Shown here in pieces: positions 56,801 to 64,000 of a DNA stretch of 64,000 nucleotides (position 1 is its first letter; each line of letters begins with the position of its first letter). The position numbers and the translations under genes were made by a program. The stretch spans positions 24,867,033 to 24,931,032 of the forward strand of contig CM049309.1 of NCBI GenBank assembly GCA_026874595.1, in the 5' to 3' direction. The stretch comes from Sipunculus nudus (Eukaryota; Annelida; Sipuncula; Golfingiida; Sipunculidae). A model generated the notes under the pieces. It saw nothing but the letters and a program-made list of their open reading frames with translations, ran no database searches and was not told where the DNA came from.

Positions 56801-59148
56801 TGGTGTTTTCCTGTACAGGGAGGCTTGGAGTACATGACGAGGGCACACTTCTGTAGCAGTTAAAGCCAAGCTTTGTCTTGTTTTCCTGTACAGAAAGGCA
56901 AGGAGTGTCTGATGAGGGCACACTTCTGTAGCAGTTAAAGACTAGCTTTGTGGTGTTTTCTTGTACAGGGAGGCAAGGAGTACCTGATGAGGGCACACTT
57001 CTTTAGCAGTTAAAGCCTAGCTTTGTCTTGTTTTCTGTACAGGGAGGCAAGGAGTACCTGATGAGGACACACTTCTGTAGCAGTTAAAGCCTAGCTTTGT
57101 CTTGTTTTCCTGTACAGGGAGGCAAGGAGTACCTGATGAGGGCACACTTCTGTAGCAGTTAAACCCAAGCTTTGTCTTGTTTTCCTGTACAGGGAGGCAA
57201 GGAGTACCTGATGAGGGCACACTGCTGTAGCAGTTAAAGCCTAGCTTTGTGGTGTTTTCTTGTACAGGGAGGCAAGGAGTACTTAATGAGGGCACACTTC
57301 TGTAGCAGTTAAAGCCTAGCTTTGTGGTGTTTTCCTGTACAGGGAGGCAAGTAGTACCTGATGAGGGCACACTTCTGTAGCAGTTAAAGCCTAGCTTTGT
57401 CACGTTTTCCTGTACAGGGAGGCAAGGAAAACCTGATGAGGGCACACTTCTGTAGCAGTTAAAGCCTAGCTTTGTGGTGTTTTCCTGTACAGAGTGGCAA
57501 GGTGTACCTGATGAGGGCACACTTCTGTAGTAGTTAGAGCCTAGCTTTGTATTGTTTTCCTGTACAGGGAGGCAAGGAGTACGTGATGAGGGCACACTTC
57601 TGTAGCAGTTAAAGCCTAGCTTTGTCTTGTTTTCCTGTACAGGGAGGCAAGGAGTACTTAATGAGGGCACACTTCTGTAGCAGTTAAAGCCTAGCTTTGT
57701 CTTGTTTTCCTGTACAGAAAGGCAAGGAGTATCTGATGTGGGCACACTTCTGTAGCAGTTAAAGCCTAGCTTTGTCTTGTTTTTTTCTCTACAGGGGGGC
57801 AGGGAGTACCTGATGAGGGAACACTTCTGTAGCAGTTAAAGTCTAGCTTTGTTTTGTTTTCCCATACAGGGAGGCAAGGAGTACCTGATGAGGGCACACT
57901 GCTGTAGCAGTTAAAGCCTAGCTTTGTCTTGTTTTCCTGTACAGGGAGGCAAGGAGTACCTGATGAGGGCACACTTCTATAGCAGTTAAAGCCTAGCCTT
58001 GTCTTGTTTTCCTGAACAGGGAGGCAAGGAGTACCTGATGAGGGCACGCTGCTGTAGCAGTTATAGCCTAGCTTTGTCTTGTTTTCCTGTACAGAAAGGC
58101 AAGGATTATCTGAAGTGGGCACACTTCTGTAGCAGTTAAAGCCAAACTTTGTCTAGTCTTCCTGTACAGGGAGGCAAGGAGTACTTAATGAGGGCACATT
58201 TCTGTAGCAGTTAAAGCCTAGCTTTGTCTTGTTTTCCTGTACAGGGAGGCAAGGAGTATCTGATGTGGGCACACTTCTGTAGCAGTTAAAGCCTAGCTTT
58301 GTCTAGTTTTCCTGTACAGGGAGGCAAGGAGTATTTAATGAGGGCACACTTCTGTAGCAGTTAAAGCCTAGCTTTGTCTTGTTTTCCTGTACAGGGAGGC
58401 AAGGAGTACTTAATGAGGGCACACTTCTGTAGCAGTTAAAGCCAAGCTTTGTCTTGTTTTCCTGTACAGGGAGGCAAGGAATACTTAATGAGGGCACACT
58501 TCAATAGCAGTTAAAGCCTAGCTTTGTCTTGTTTTCCTGTACAGGGAGGCAAGGAGTACTTAAAGAGGGCACACTTCTGTAGCAGTTAAAGCCTAGCTTT
58601 GTCTTGTTTTCCTGTACAGGGAGGCAAGGAGTACCTGATGAGGGCACACTTCTGTAGCAGTTAGAGCCTAGCTTTGTCTTGTTTTCCTGAACAGGGAGGC
58701 AAGGAGTATCTGATGAGGGCACACTTCTGTAGCAGTTAGAGCCTAGCTTTGTCTTGTTTTCCTGAACAGGGAGGCAAGGAGTACCTGATGAGGGCACACT
58801 TCTGTAGCAGTTAGAGCCTAGCTTTGTCTTGTTTTCCTGAACAGGGAGGCTTTGTCTTGTTTTCCTGTACAGGGAGGCAAGGAGTACCTGATGAGGGCAC
58901 ACTTCTGTAGCAGTTAAAGCCTAGCTTTGTTGTGTTTTCTTGTACAGGGAGGCAAGGAGTACCTGATGAGGGCACACTTCTGTAGCAGTTAAAGCCTATC
59001 TTTGTTGTGTTTTCTTGTACAGGGAGGCAAGGAGTACCTGATGAGGGCACACTTCGGCCTGCCCAGTGTGATGAGTGAGGATACGGAGGGCAGACCTCCC
59101 ATACAAGTCCGCTTTGAGATCCCTTACTTCACTGTATCAGGAATACAG
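30739..59148 (+). CDS. AP1M1: AP-1 complex subunit mu (clathrin adaptor medium chain), partial, 10 exons
   Basis: Medium chain of the AP-1 clathrin adaptor, which selects YxxPhi-type cargo at the trans-Golgi network and endosomes. Coding exons: 30739-30780, 35480-35636, 37551-37618, 40471-40601, 41808-41952, 46186-46312, 46936-47078, 51017-51088, 56442-56600, 59023-59148. All introns are GT/AG and all phases agree, giving 390 codons without a stop. Residues 1 to about 140 form the longin-like domain (start [14 protein letters not shown]), then a linker, then the mu homology domain from about residue 165 ([44 protein letters not shown]). The sequence follows animal mu1 almost residue for residue, including [10 protein letters not shown] and [16 protein letters not shown]. 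The last exon (about 32 residues, with the final strand and part of the YxxPhi pocket) is not seen before 64000. The mu1 assignment is secure; which vertebrate paralogue it matches (AP1M1 or AP1M2) has no meaning here. Confidence 0.97.
31201..33000 (-). mobile_element. Family B Helentron-like element with expanded 280-bp core array (AP-1 mu intron 1)
   Basis: Read on the minus strand, the 5' end is TTGTATCCGCCAAAAC folded into a hairpin (32969-32998, 13 pairs with one bulge). The 3' end has a perfect hairpin (GTAGTCG, 5-base loop, CGACTAC; 31213-31231), then CTAG at 31205-31202, followed by T. Between them lies a 280-bp tandem array. Ends of this type, with an internal core array, match the organisation of DINE-1 and pearl elements. 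Confidence 0.75.
31270..32805. repeat. 280-bp tandem array, about 5.5 copies
   Basis: The block gcaaacatggttgcaggtgg recurs at 31851 (position of ttgcaggtgg), 32131, 32411 and 32691, and a variant at 31571: exactly 280 bp each. Each unit has two GGTGGCGCCACC sites, one per half, so it is a dimer of two related 140-bp halves. Confidence 0.95.
33017..35026. mobile_element. hAT-type non-autonomous transposon with 8-bp target duplication (AP-1 mu intron 1)
   Basis: GTGATCAT is present at 33017-33024 and 35019-35026. The element itself is 33025-35018 (1994 bp) with perfect 12-bp inverted ends CAGACATGGGGT. An 8-bp duplication of the form nTnnnnAn and ends starting CAG are diagnostic of hAT. No transposase ORF is seen. 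Arrays of CTATTA/TATTAC lie just inside both ends, in the same orientation. It landed about 20 bp from the end of the family B copy. Confidence 0.88.
33050..33178. repeat. TATTAC hexamer/trimer array
   Basis: Interrupted runs of ctattactattac in the left subterminal part of the hAT element. A shorter array lies at 34976-35007 near its right end. Confidence 0.95.
35212..35360. repeat. 33-bp minisatellite, about 4 copies
   Basis: Units of the form agcatttgtaagaagtgttc followed by tgaattttaaat, ending about 120 bases before exon 2. Confidence 0.9.
35480..35636 (+). CDS. AP1M1: AP-1 mu exon 2
   Basis: Acceptor ctctttcag, donor gtatcc; 157 bases, entering in phase 0 and leaving one base of the next codon. 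Encodes residues 15-66 ([13 protein letters not shown]... to KYNNLY) of the longin-like domain. Reading through the donor gives an early stop, so the weak gtatcc donor is required to be used. Confidence 0.95.
35801..37275 (+). mobile_element. Family B Helentron-like element (AP-1 mu intron 2)
   Basis: Diverged copy. The 5' end TTGTAACCACCAAAACAAAG is degenerate. The 3' part has tggcggatacaag (inverse of the family 5' end), a degraded TGCTTGTTGACTA hairpin and a TTCTAG end followed by T (37272-37274). Core units carry tgg.gccacct blocks at 35964, 36460, 36735 and 37009. Confidence 0.7.
36194..36301. repeat. 28-bp minisatellite, 4 copies
   Basis: Unit gcagtgaaattgtgcatgtc plus catagatg, nearly perfect, inside the family B copy. 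Confidence 0.95.
37551..37618 (+). CDS. AP1M1: AP-1 mu exon 3
   Basis: Short 68-base exon between tactaaacag and gtaagg. With the single base from exon 2 it reads [18 protein letters not shown] then HKVTQ (residues 67-89), the conserved end of the longin-like domain core. It was found by matching phase and family sequence. Confidence 0.93.
37640..40440. other. AP-1 mu intron 3, no further gene recognised
   Basis: A 133-codon plus-strand frame at 38880-39281 has no recognisable domain and looks like chance. No element ends were identified. Confidence 0.5.
40471..40601 (+). CDS. AP1M1: AP-1 mu exon 4
   Basis: Acceptor gatttcag, donor gtaagt; 131 bases. Encodes residues 90-132 ([18 protein letters not shown]... 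[20 protein letters not shown]), almost invariant in animal mu1. The last two bases (GA) complete a Glu codon with the G of exon 5. Confidence 0.97.
40786..41000 (+). repeat. Family A 5' fragment (AP-1 mu intron 4)
   Basis: Starts with the family A hairpin (agctcagctgactataagtc), then cagctgttaacaaggcacat and gaaaccgttgaa. It fades out before 41100 without a 3' end. Confidence 0.75.
41808..41952 (+). CDS. AP1M1: AP-1 mu exon 5
   Basis: Acceptor gttgatag, donor gtaagt; 145 bases. Encodes residues 133-181: the linker ([19 protein letters not shown]), then [19 protein letters not shown] and [10 protein letters not shown]. Thr153 lies in the linker, the region phosphorylated in mu chains. Asp173 (FLD) corresponds to a residue of the tyrosine-signal pocket. 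A type C repeat begins within about 25 bases of the donor. Confidence 0.97.
41975..42894 (+). mobile_element. Family C Helentron-like element (AP-1 mu intron 5)
   Basis: The 5' end TTGTATCCCCAGACAA lies in a hairpin (GTATCCC with GGGATAC, plus GAC/GTC; 41976-42000). Near the 3' end are TTGTCTGGGGAT (42850-42861, the inverse), then a hairpin GGCAC-ctgca-GTGCC (42867-42881), nine bases, and CTAG (42891-42894) followed by T. Core repeats of about 320 bp carry ggtggcgccactt. No coding capacity. Confidence 0.75.
43237..45722 (+). mobile_element. Family A (long subtype) element (AP-1 mu intron 5)
   Basis: 5' end acccagctgactataagtca, then gtccatcc-like tract, cacattttgaaactgttgg and a long non-repeated body including a C-run (44540-44552). 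The 3' end is TTCAGCTGAGCG followed by a degraded gtgacccacagatccctt. A remnant with another family A 3' end follows at 45723-46178. Confidence 0.7.
45723..46178 (+). repeat. Family A 3' remnant abutting exon 6
   Basis: Resembles the distal part of the long family A element and ends ttcagctgagcaccatgacc followed by catgggtcccttgttt. The exon 6 acceptor (ttttttacag) starts in the adjoining T run. Confidence 0.7.
46186..46312 (+). CDS. AP1M1: AP-1 mu exon 6
   Basis: 127 bases, residues 182-223 ([18 protein letters not shown]... to FESTG), donor gtgagt. The acceptor ttttttacag follows directly on the 3' end of a type A repeat (ending near 46178). The exon itself starts GTAAGT, a consensus 5' splice site abutting the 3' splice site. 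Confidence 0.96.
46936..47078 (+). CDS. AP1M1: AP-1 mu exon 7
   Basis: Acceptor gttatag, donor gtgagt; 143 bases. The first two bases complete Arg224. Residues 225-271 read [20 protein letters not shown], then [20 protein letters not shown], then SYRLNTH: the central strands of the mu homology domain. Confidence 0.97.
47080..48311. other. AP-1 mu intron 7, left part
   Basis: No gene or element ends recognised. Confidence 0.5.
48312..49384 (+). mobile_element. Family B Helentron-like element (AP-1 mu intron 7)
   Basis: The 5' end TTGTATCTGCCAAAACAAAG can fold with the following gttttacggattc. The 3' part has tatggcggatac, a hairpin TAGTCActtgtTGACTA (49354-49370) and ATTCTAG followed by T. 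The core units carry gtggtgccacc, gacgccacct and ggcgccacctgc. Confidence 0.75.
49390..50840. other. AP-1 mu intron 7, right part
   Basis: Nothing recognised apart from the AT microsatellite that follows. Confidence 0.5.
50843..50886. repeat. (AT)n microsatellite
   Basis: About 44 bases of alternating TA. Confidence 0.97.
51017..51088 (+). CDS. AP1M1: AP-1 mu exon 8
   Basis: 72 bases, exactly 24 codons ([20 protein letters not shown] then YMIK), residues 272-295, between tatatttcag and gtgatg. Phase 0 on both sides, so skipping it would keep the frame. Confidence 0.96.
51822..52527 (+). mobile_element. Family A element, short subtype (AP-1 mu intron 8)
   Basis: 5' hairpin agctcagctgactgtaagtc, three shortened core units (cacaaat.ataac..ctgga at about 51858, 52010 and 52182), and 3' end ctgagcgtcatgacccacgg followed by gtcacttgtt. 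It retains the GACCC/GGGTC pairing. Confidence 0.78.
52620..56354 (+). mobile_element. Family A long element interrupted by another family A element (AP-1 mu intron 8)
   Basis: The first 200 bases (52620-52813: tatagtcgtggtccgttg..., aaaccgtatgacc) break at a T run and resume at 54986 (attaaaaacctattttctca), running to the 3' end at 56354 (cagctgagcacagtgaccca then tgggtcccttgttt). The intervening 52814-54985 is a second complete copy. Confidence 0.75.
52814..54985 (+). mobile_element. Family A long element, nested copy
   Basis: 5' hairpin agctcagctgactgtaagtc, gtccgtcc tract (52858-52895), body with a C-run (54200-54216), 3' end ttcagctgaacgatgcgacc then catgggtcccttgttt. Inserted in the caattttt/attaaaaacc T run of the host copy. 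Confidence 0.78.
56442..56600 (+). CDS. AP1M1: AP-1 mu exon 9
   Basis: Acceptor tggttgcag, donor gtaagt; 159 bases, 53 codons, residues 296-348 ([20 protein letters not shown], then [14 protein letters not shown], then [18 protein letters not shown]). Phase 0 on both sides. The next intron contains the splice-acceptor minisatellite. Confidence 0.97.
56776..59055 (+). repeat. 75-bp minisatellite that duplicates the exon 10 splice acceptor about 30 times
   Basis: Each unit is a pyrimidine tract, (t/a)acag, then 33 bases matching the start of exon 10 ([11 protein letters not shown]), then about 25 spacer bases with TAA in the exon frame. Post-AG positions: 56819, 56894, 56969, 57043, 57118, 57193, 57268, 57343, 57418, 57493, 57568, 57643, 57718, 57795, 57870, 57945, 58020, 58095, 58170, 58245, 58320, 58395, 58470, 58545, 58620, 58695, 58770, 58845 (truncated, 28 bp), 58873, 58948 and the real 59023. 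Units are nearly identical, with small changes such as ctgaacag for ctgtacag and AAAGGC for GGAGGC. The period is a multiple of three, so the antisense strand stays open by chance. Confidence 0.98.
59023..59148 (+). CDS. AP1M1: AP-1 mu exon 10
   Basis: 126 bases, residues 349-390 ([16 protein letters not shown]... [12 protein letters not shown]), donor gtacac. Its acceptor and first 33 bases are the last unit of the 75-bp array in intron 9. Only this copy continues into GLPSV and reaches a donor; all upstream copies diverge after TTC into a TAA stop. Confidence 0.97.
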
Positions 59149-59280
59149 GTACACGTTTGTTTTCCCAAGGGGCTACTTTCTAATCCTGGCTAAAATTATG
59201 TAAAAATGGCAGATTATTAACTTTTATAACAAATTAAGCAACTGGTTTTAATTTTTTCTTGTCATATGATAGTTTTTGGT

Positions 59281-59556
59281 GCTGTTGGCTTAAGCAATGG
59301 TCCTTTGTATGGTGACTGTCCATCCATCTGAATGTCTGTCTGTCGGTTTAACTAGCACGTTTTGAAACCAACCATTGGACCTACCAATCTGAAATTGAGC
59401 ATACAGTATGATGTCTCTAAAATCTCTAACTGTATCAAAAATTGGGTGGCTATGACTTTGTTCCTTTGAGAAATTAAAGAAAAACCTCAAATTTCCATTA
59501 AAAACCCATTGTCACACTTCAGGACTGCCTAATATAAAAACCACTCATCTGTATTT
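59281..59556 (+). repeat. Family A long element, 5' fragment (AP-1 mu intron 10)
   Basis: Reads as the first 275 bases of the long subtype (ttggcttaagcaatggtcct..., cacgttttgaaacc, cctaatataaaaaccact) and is then interrupted by the short subtype at 59557. Confidence 0.65.
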
Positions 59557-62500
59557 AGCTCAGCTGACTGACAGTCATCTGAGCTATAGCCATCAATCTT
59601 TGTCTGTCGTCCAGCCAGCCCTCTGGCCGTCCAGCTGTCTGTGAACAAGGCACAAATCATAACCGTTAGACCTAGAAACTTCTGCTTGTACATCCAGGAA
59701 GGACCATGAAAAATCTCTTTTGAATCTTGAAAATAGGCCTTTGTACCCATATCCTCCGAGCTATGAGGCTCGTAAGTACACCCAGAATGAATAAAAATTT
59801 GATACAAAATCCAGTATATGAATAACTTATACACTGATGGCCATGATTTTTTGCATGCATAATGATCATGGAGTGTTTCATCAGTTCCTATGAAACTGGT
59901 GGCGCCACCTGATTTTTTCAATCTTTTACTCATTTTTCCTCCATTTTTGAGATCTTCAAATAAAGCCTCATCTGTTAAGAGGGCACAAACATCACTGTTT
60001 GACATAGAATCTTATTACTTATCATCCAAAATGGTCCATGAAAAGTCTTCATAGAGACCTGGAATTAGGTCTGTTACCCATATCTTCTGAGCTATGGGGT
60101 GGTAAGTACACCCCAGAATTATTAAAAATGTGATACATTAACCTAATTATCTGAATCATTGATTGCCAATTGATTATGGAGTGTTTCATCATGTCCTGCC
60201 GACTGGTGGGGCAACCTGTATTTTTAGCTCAGCTGACTATAAGTCATCTGAGCTATAGTCGTGGTCCTTTGTCCGTCGTCCGTCCGTCCCGCTGTCCGTC
60301 TGTTAACAGGGCATGTTTTAAAACCGTTGGACCTACGAATCCTAAATTCTGCATACCATAAGATATCCCCAAAATCTCCTACCATACGGAAAATTGGGTC
60401 ATTAAAACTTCGTTCCTTCGAGATATTAAGGAAAAACCTTTGTTTTCCATAAAAAAGCCATTGTTACACTTCAAGGCTGCCTAATATCAAAACCTCTGAT
60501 CTGTTTTTGATCATATTTAGTATTCATATTCTTCCATACATTTTCTGTGCACATACCAAAAATTAGGTCAGTATTGGGTATTATTTTGAAGTTATAGGCC
60601 CAAATATAATGCAATTTTTCAAAAATCAGGAAATATATTTGCTCACTTAACATGAGAATTGCTGAACCTGGAGACTTTTTTTCAGGAATATAACTTTATT
60701 TAATCAAGATTCAATTGTTTACCCAAAATTAGATCTGAATTTTGCAAATTTTTCAAGTTATTAGCATAAATAAAACATTAATACCTTAAATTTTAGCAGT
60801 GGCACGTTTTTTCCCTGTAAGCACTGTTGATTTAATTTTCACAGCATATATACATAAGGATTTAATATTTTAAAATCTGAAATTTCAAAGAAATTGTTTG
60901 AAAAGAGTAGCTTTTATTCAAGTTTTCATACACCATGTCAAGTACATCTGGCCCACCTAGTAGTACAGCCTTCACTTGCATTATGTAACCCACCCCAGGC
61001 AGCTTGCCTTGGCCAAGCTTGGCCACTACTAGCAGGCTTCCCCTCTCCCCTGCACTCACCCCCCCCCCCCCCCCCCAGCTGGTGCATAAACTAGATGAAT
61101 GTTATAATTTTCTGTATTTTATTTTATTCTTGGACATGCTACATGTTAGATTTCGTATTGTACCACCAGGGTTACAATGATTAAAGTGCACATTTAATTG
61201 TGTCCACAAAGTGATGTATTACTATGAAAGTGTGGATGTTCATCAGATAAGTAATGCTTTACTTTAGAAGAGTAAAACTTCACCAGGAGTGATATTGACT
61301 ATAAATTCCAGTAATTAATTATAGCTGAGACTGTAATTAGCATAATGATATTGTTTGTCCCTCATTCAACCAACAGTGTGTATACTTTATTTGAAAAGAT
61401 GTTTTTATTCTATCAAATGTACTGAATCTTTTATTTTATTTCGGTGAATAAAATTAAGCATATACTGAACACTCCAATGTGCAAAACTTTTTAATAGGGA
61501 TTCAAGGAATAATTTTGTAGATGCCTTGTTGTGGCTTTATTTTCTTTTACATTCAGTTTAAACATTTGATTTAAAAATAATAAAATATATGTGTATGCAT
61601 AATATAACCCAGTATGAGCTACAATCTGGATATATAATGATTGCAACTTAGAATTCTAATATTTTAACTCATATTTTCAGTTTTTATATTACAAATTTAT
61701 AACACTTGTAAATAAAAAAAAAATGAATCAGATAAAAACTATTAATGAAAAAAGTGGATATGCTAAAAAAATAGGCTTATATATACACTTAAATGCATTG
61801 TTTCCCTAGAAAGTGAAATAAAGGTATTAGTCCATTCTGTCCACTTGCCTGTCCATCTGTAAATTTTTCATATGCATCACAGTATCTCAAAACTTTTACT
61901 GTTTTACTGTTTTCTTCATGACAATCTTGTCAGAGTATTAGTTTGCAATCATATATTGAGAACTTTACTATAACCAAGTAGGAGAGCCCTTTCCTCTTAG
62001 CTTCTCATATGCTTATATAAATAAAAAACATTACAATAGAATATTTTTCATATTTTACATTTGCAAAAATTTCAAACTTAAGCTGGTTGTCGTGACCCAT
62101 GGGTCCTTTGTTTATAATCTGGATTCTCAACATCATTGTTTGGCTAAAACTGAATAAATACCAGACATGGTGCGAATACTTGGCAAATGTATATGAATAT
62201 GAATATGAATATGTACTCCATTATAAAATTTCTTGCATAAGAATGGGAATTCAGGTAAAAATGAAAGAGTTTGAATACCAGTGCAAATACTTTCAAAATG
62301 TATTCATGAATGCATTCATGAATATATTCTATAATATTATTTTAATAATCATTTCAGTTATATTTATTTTAAAAAATCATATGATTCCCTTATTATTTTT
62401 AATAAAAAATTATATTTGGCACAATATTTGTTATTAAATTTTTATAAATAGTTAAACTCTTATCTTATTTGTGCTGCTTATCAGTTATATGGCCAAGTCA

Positions 62501-63060
62501 AAATCTGTATGACAGTAGCACTCCATTTGTTAATAAAATAAATGAAATCAATCTATTCCCTGTCTCCAAAGAAACTATCAAAATCATACATAAGCTAAAC
62601 ACCAACAACTCATAATACAGCTTATATTTATTTCCACACAAAACCAGCATGTGCCTCATTTCAAAATCATATTTTTTATCATATATAACAGCTGAGCGCC
62701 GTGACCCATGGGTCCCTTGTTTCAAATTTTTACCCATTTTATTTCTCTGTTTGAGTCCTTCAAATTAAGTGGATGTCTATTAACAAGACACAAAAGAAAC
62801 TGTTTGACCTAGAATCTTCAAACTGGACATCCGGGGAGGTCAATGAAATATCTCCTTGGAAACCTGAAATTAGATCTTTGTTACCCATTTCCTCTGAACT
62901 ATTGGGTTCACTATATACACTATGGAATAATTAAAAATTTGATACAAAAATTCCAGTATCTGATAAACCAATGCTCTGATGGCCATGATTTTTTGCATGC
63001 ATATTGATCATGGACTGTTTTTCAGTTCCTGTAGACGGCTGGCGCCACTATTATTTTGTT
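59557..63060 (+). mobile_element. Family A short-subtype element, interrupted by a long-subtype insertion
   Basis: 5' hairpin agctcagctgactgacagtc, core units with ggtggcgccacctgattttt (59898) and gactggtggggcaacctgta (60203). The sequence breaks in the following T run at 60225 and continues after 62723 (caaatttttacccattttat...) to a third unit ending gctggcgccactatt (63040). Confidence 0.68.
60226..62723 (+). mobile_element. Family A long-subtype insertion with two 3' ends
   Basis: 5' hairpin agctcagctgactataagtc, gtccgtccgtcc tract (60276-60300), body with a C-run (61058-61076). One 3' end lies at 62082-62114 (tcgtgacccatgggtccttt) and another at 62691-62723 (cagctgagcgccgtgaccca). The stretch between them may be a second, truncated element. 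Confidence 0.65.
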
Positions 63061-63065
63061 TATTT

Positions 63066-64000
63066 TTTAGCTCAGCTGACTATAAGTCATCTGAGCTATA
63101 GTCGTGGTCCATTGTCCATCGTCCGTCCGTCCGTCCGTCCGTAGATGTGGCACGTTTTGAAACCGTAAGACCTAGGAATCCAAAATTTGGCATAATGTTA
63201 GATGTCCCCAAGATCTCCTACCAAGCCGAAAACTGGGTCTTTGCAACTTTGTTCCTTTGAGAAATTAAGGAAAAACCTCAAATTTTTATTAAAAACCTAT
63301 TTTCACACTTCAGGACTGCCTAATATCAAAACCACTCATCTGTTTTTCCTCATATTTACCGTAAATATTCCTATCTATAGTTCCTATGTACATGCCAGAA
63401 ATTATGTCTGTATTATTTAATTTAAAAAAGTTATGGGCCCAAACATAATGCATTTTGTAAAAATTCAGGAAATATATTTGATCGCTTAACACAAAAAATG
63501 TTAAAGCTATGGACCTTTTTTCCAGTAATATAACTTTAATTAATCAAAATTAAATTGTATACCCAAAATTAGATGAAAATCTTTTAAATTTTTTAAAATA
63601 TTAATAAAAATAAAAAAATTGGTACCTTAAATTTTGCCCAAATTTGACCATGGCATGTTTTTTTTCCTGTAAGTACTGTGGATTTAATTTTCACAGCATG
63701 TTTTTGTTAGCATTTCAACTGTTAACATCAACAATTTGAAACCAGTTGATCAAAAACTGTAGATTTTATTCAAGTTTTCAAGCACCATGTAACATATTGT
63801 TTACATCAAGCTAGTGTTATGCAGTTTGCAAGAGCTCAGCTCCCCAGCTTCAGCTCTAAGTTCCTTAAATTTGGCATACAGTTTGATGTCTCCAAAATCC
63901 CCTACCATGCCAAGAATTTGGTCACTAGGACTTAATACCTTCGAGATATTAATGAAAAACTTCATTTTTCCATTAAAAACCCATTGTTACCCTTCAATAC
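63066..64000 (+). mobile_element. Family A long element, runs off the window
   Basis: 5' hairpin agctcagctgactataagtc, gtccgtccgtccgtccgtcc tract, then the long-subtype body. It starts in the T run immediately after the ggcgccac block of the host short-subtype copy. Confidence 0.75.

Noticed and set aside
57017-58902. Long antisense open frames with 25-residue repeats ([20 protein letters not shown])
   Set aside because: They arise because the 75-bp intronic array has a period divisible by three. They are antisense to the exon 10 duplicates and have no start context or domain.
56776-59055. Array read as many tiny alternative exons
   Set aside because: The copies lack a downstream donor before the next unit and contain TAA in frame, so they are acceptor duplicates rather than exons.
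59150-64000. Last coding exon of AP-1 mu (the stretch starting VRYLK)
   Set aside because: I looked for it by family sequence and acceptor context and did not find it. The region is filled with family A repeats, so the exon must lie beyond 64000.

Overview
This is animal nuclear DNA, AT-rich and dense with transposable elements. The one certain host gene has short coding exons separated by introns of 0.6 to 5.4 kb. The repeats suggest a lophotrochozoan, most likely a bivalve mollusc: short hairpin-ended elements built round tandem core repeats, carrying a GGTGGCGCCACC palindrome, and resembling the pearl elements of oysters and DINE-1 of flies. The species assignment is inference.

Layout. 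Bases 1-19,200 hold no host gene that I can recognise. They contain a TA-flanked inverted-repeat element (3871-5355), a Mutator-like element with a 10-bp target duplication (5873-6880), twin hairpins near 7.6 kb, a decayed Penelope-like retroelement on the minus strand (about 9.85-12.7 kb, interrupted), a hairpin-ended repeat (13170-14190), a decayed non-LTR retrotransposon (14346-16.5 kb) and a 2.1-kb region bounded by inverted repeats (16912-19020). On the minus strand, 24246 to 19231 is a seven-exon open gene that joins in frame to 1028 codons. It encodes zinc-finger segments, a SAP motif, a transposase-like region and an OTU cysteine-protease domain, and I read it as a transposon-derived or still mobile gene. 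A nested fold-back structure lies at 26440-27395.

From 30739 to beyond the right edge, the plus strand carries the mu subunit of the AP-1 clathrin adaptor. Ten coding exons with GT/AG boundaries give the first 390 residues of about 422; the last exon lies outside the window. Its introns are packed with three families of hairpin-ended repeats (called A, B and C below), a hAT-type element with a perfect 8-bp target duplication (33025-35018) and several minisatellites.

The most striking feature is in intron 9 (56776-59055). A 75-bp unit containing the polypyrimidine tract, the 3' splice site and the first 33 coding bases of exon 10 is repeated about 30 times before the authentic exon. The transcript therefore offers about 31 near-identical 3' splice sites in a row, and only the last leads into a complete exon. 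The other main points are the shared architecture of the three repeat families, which fits Helentron-like rolling-circle elements, and the intact SAP-OTU gene.
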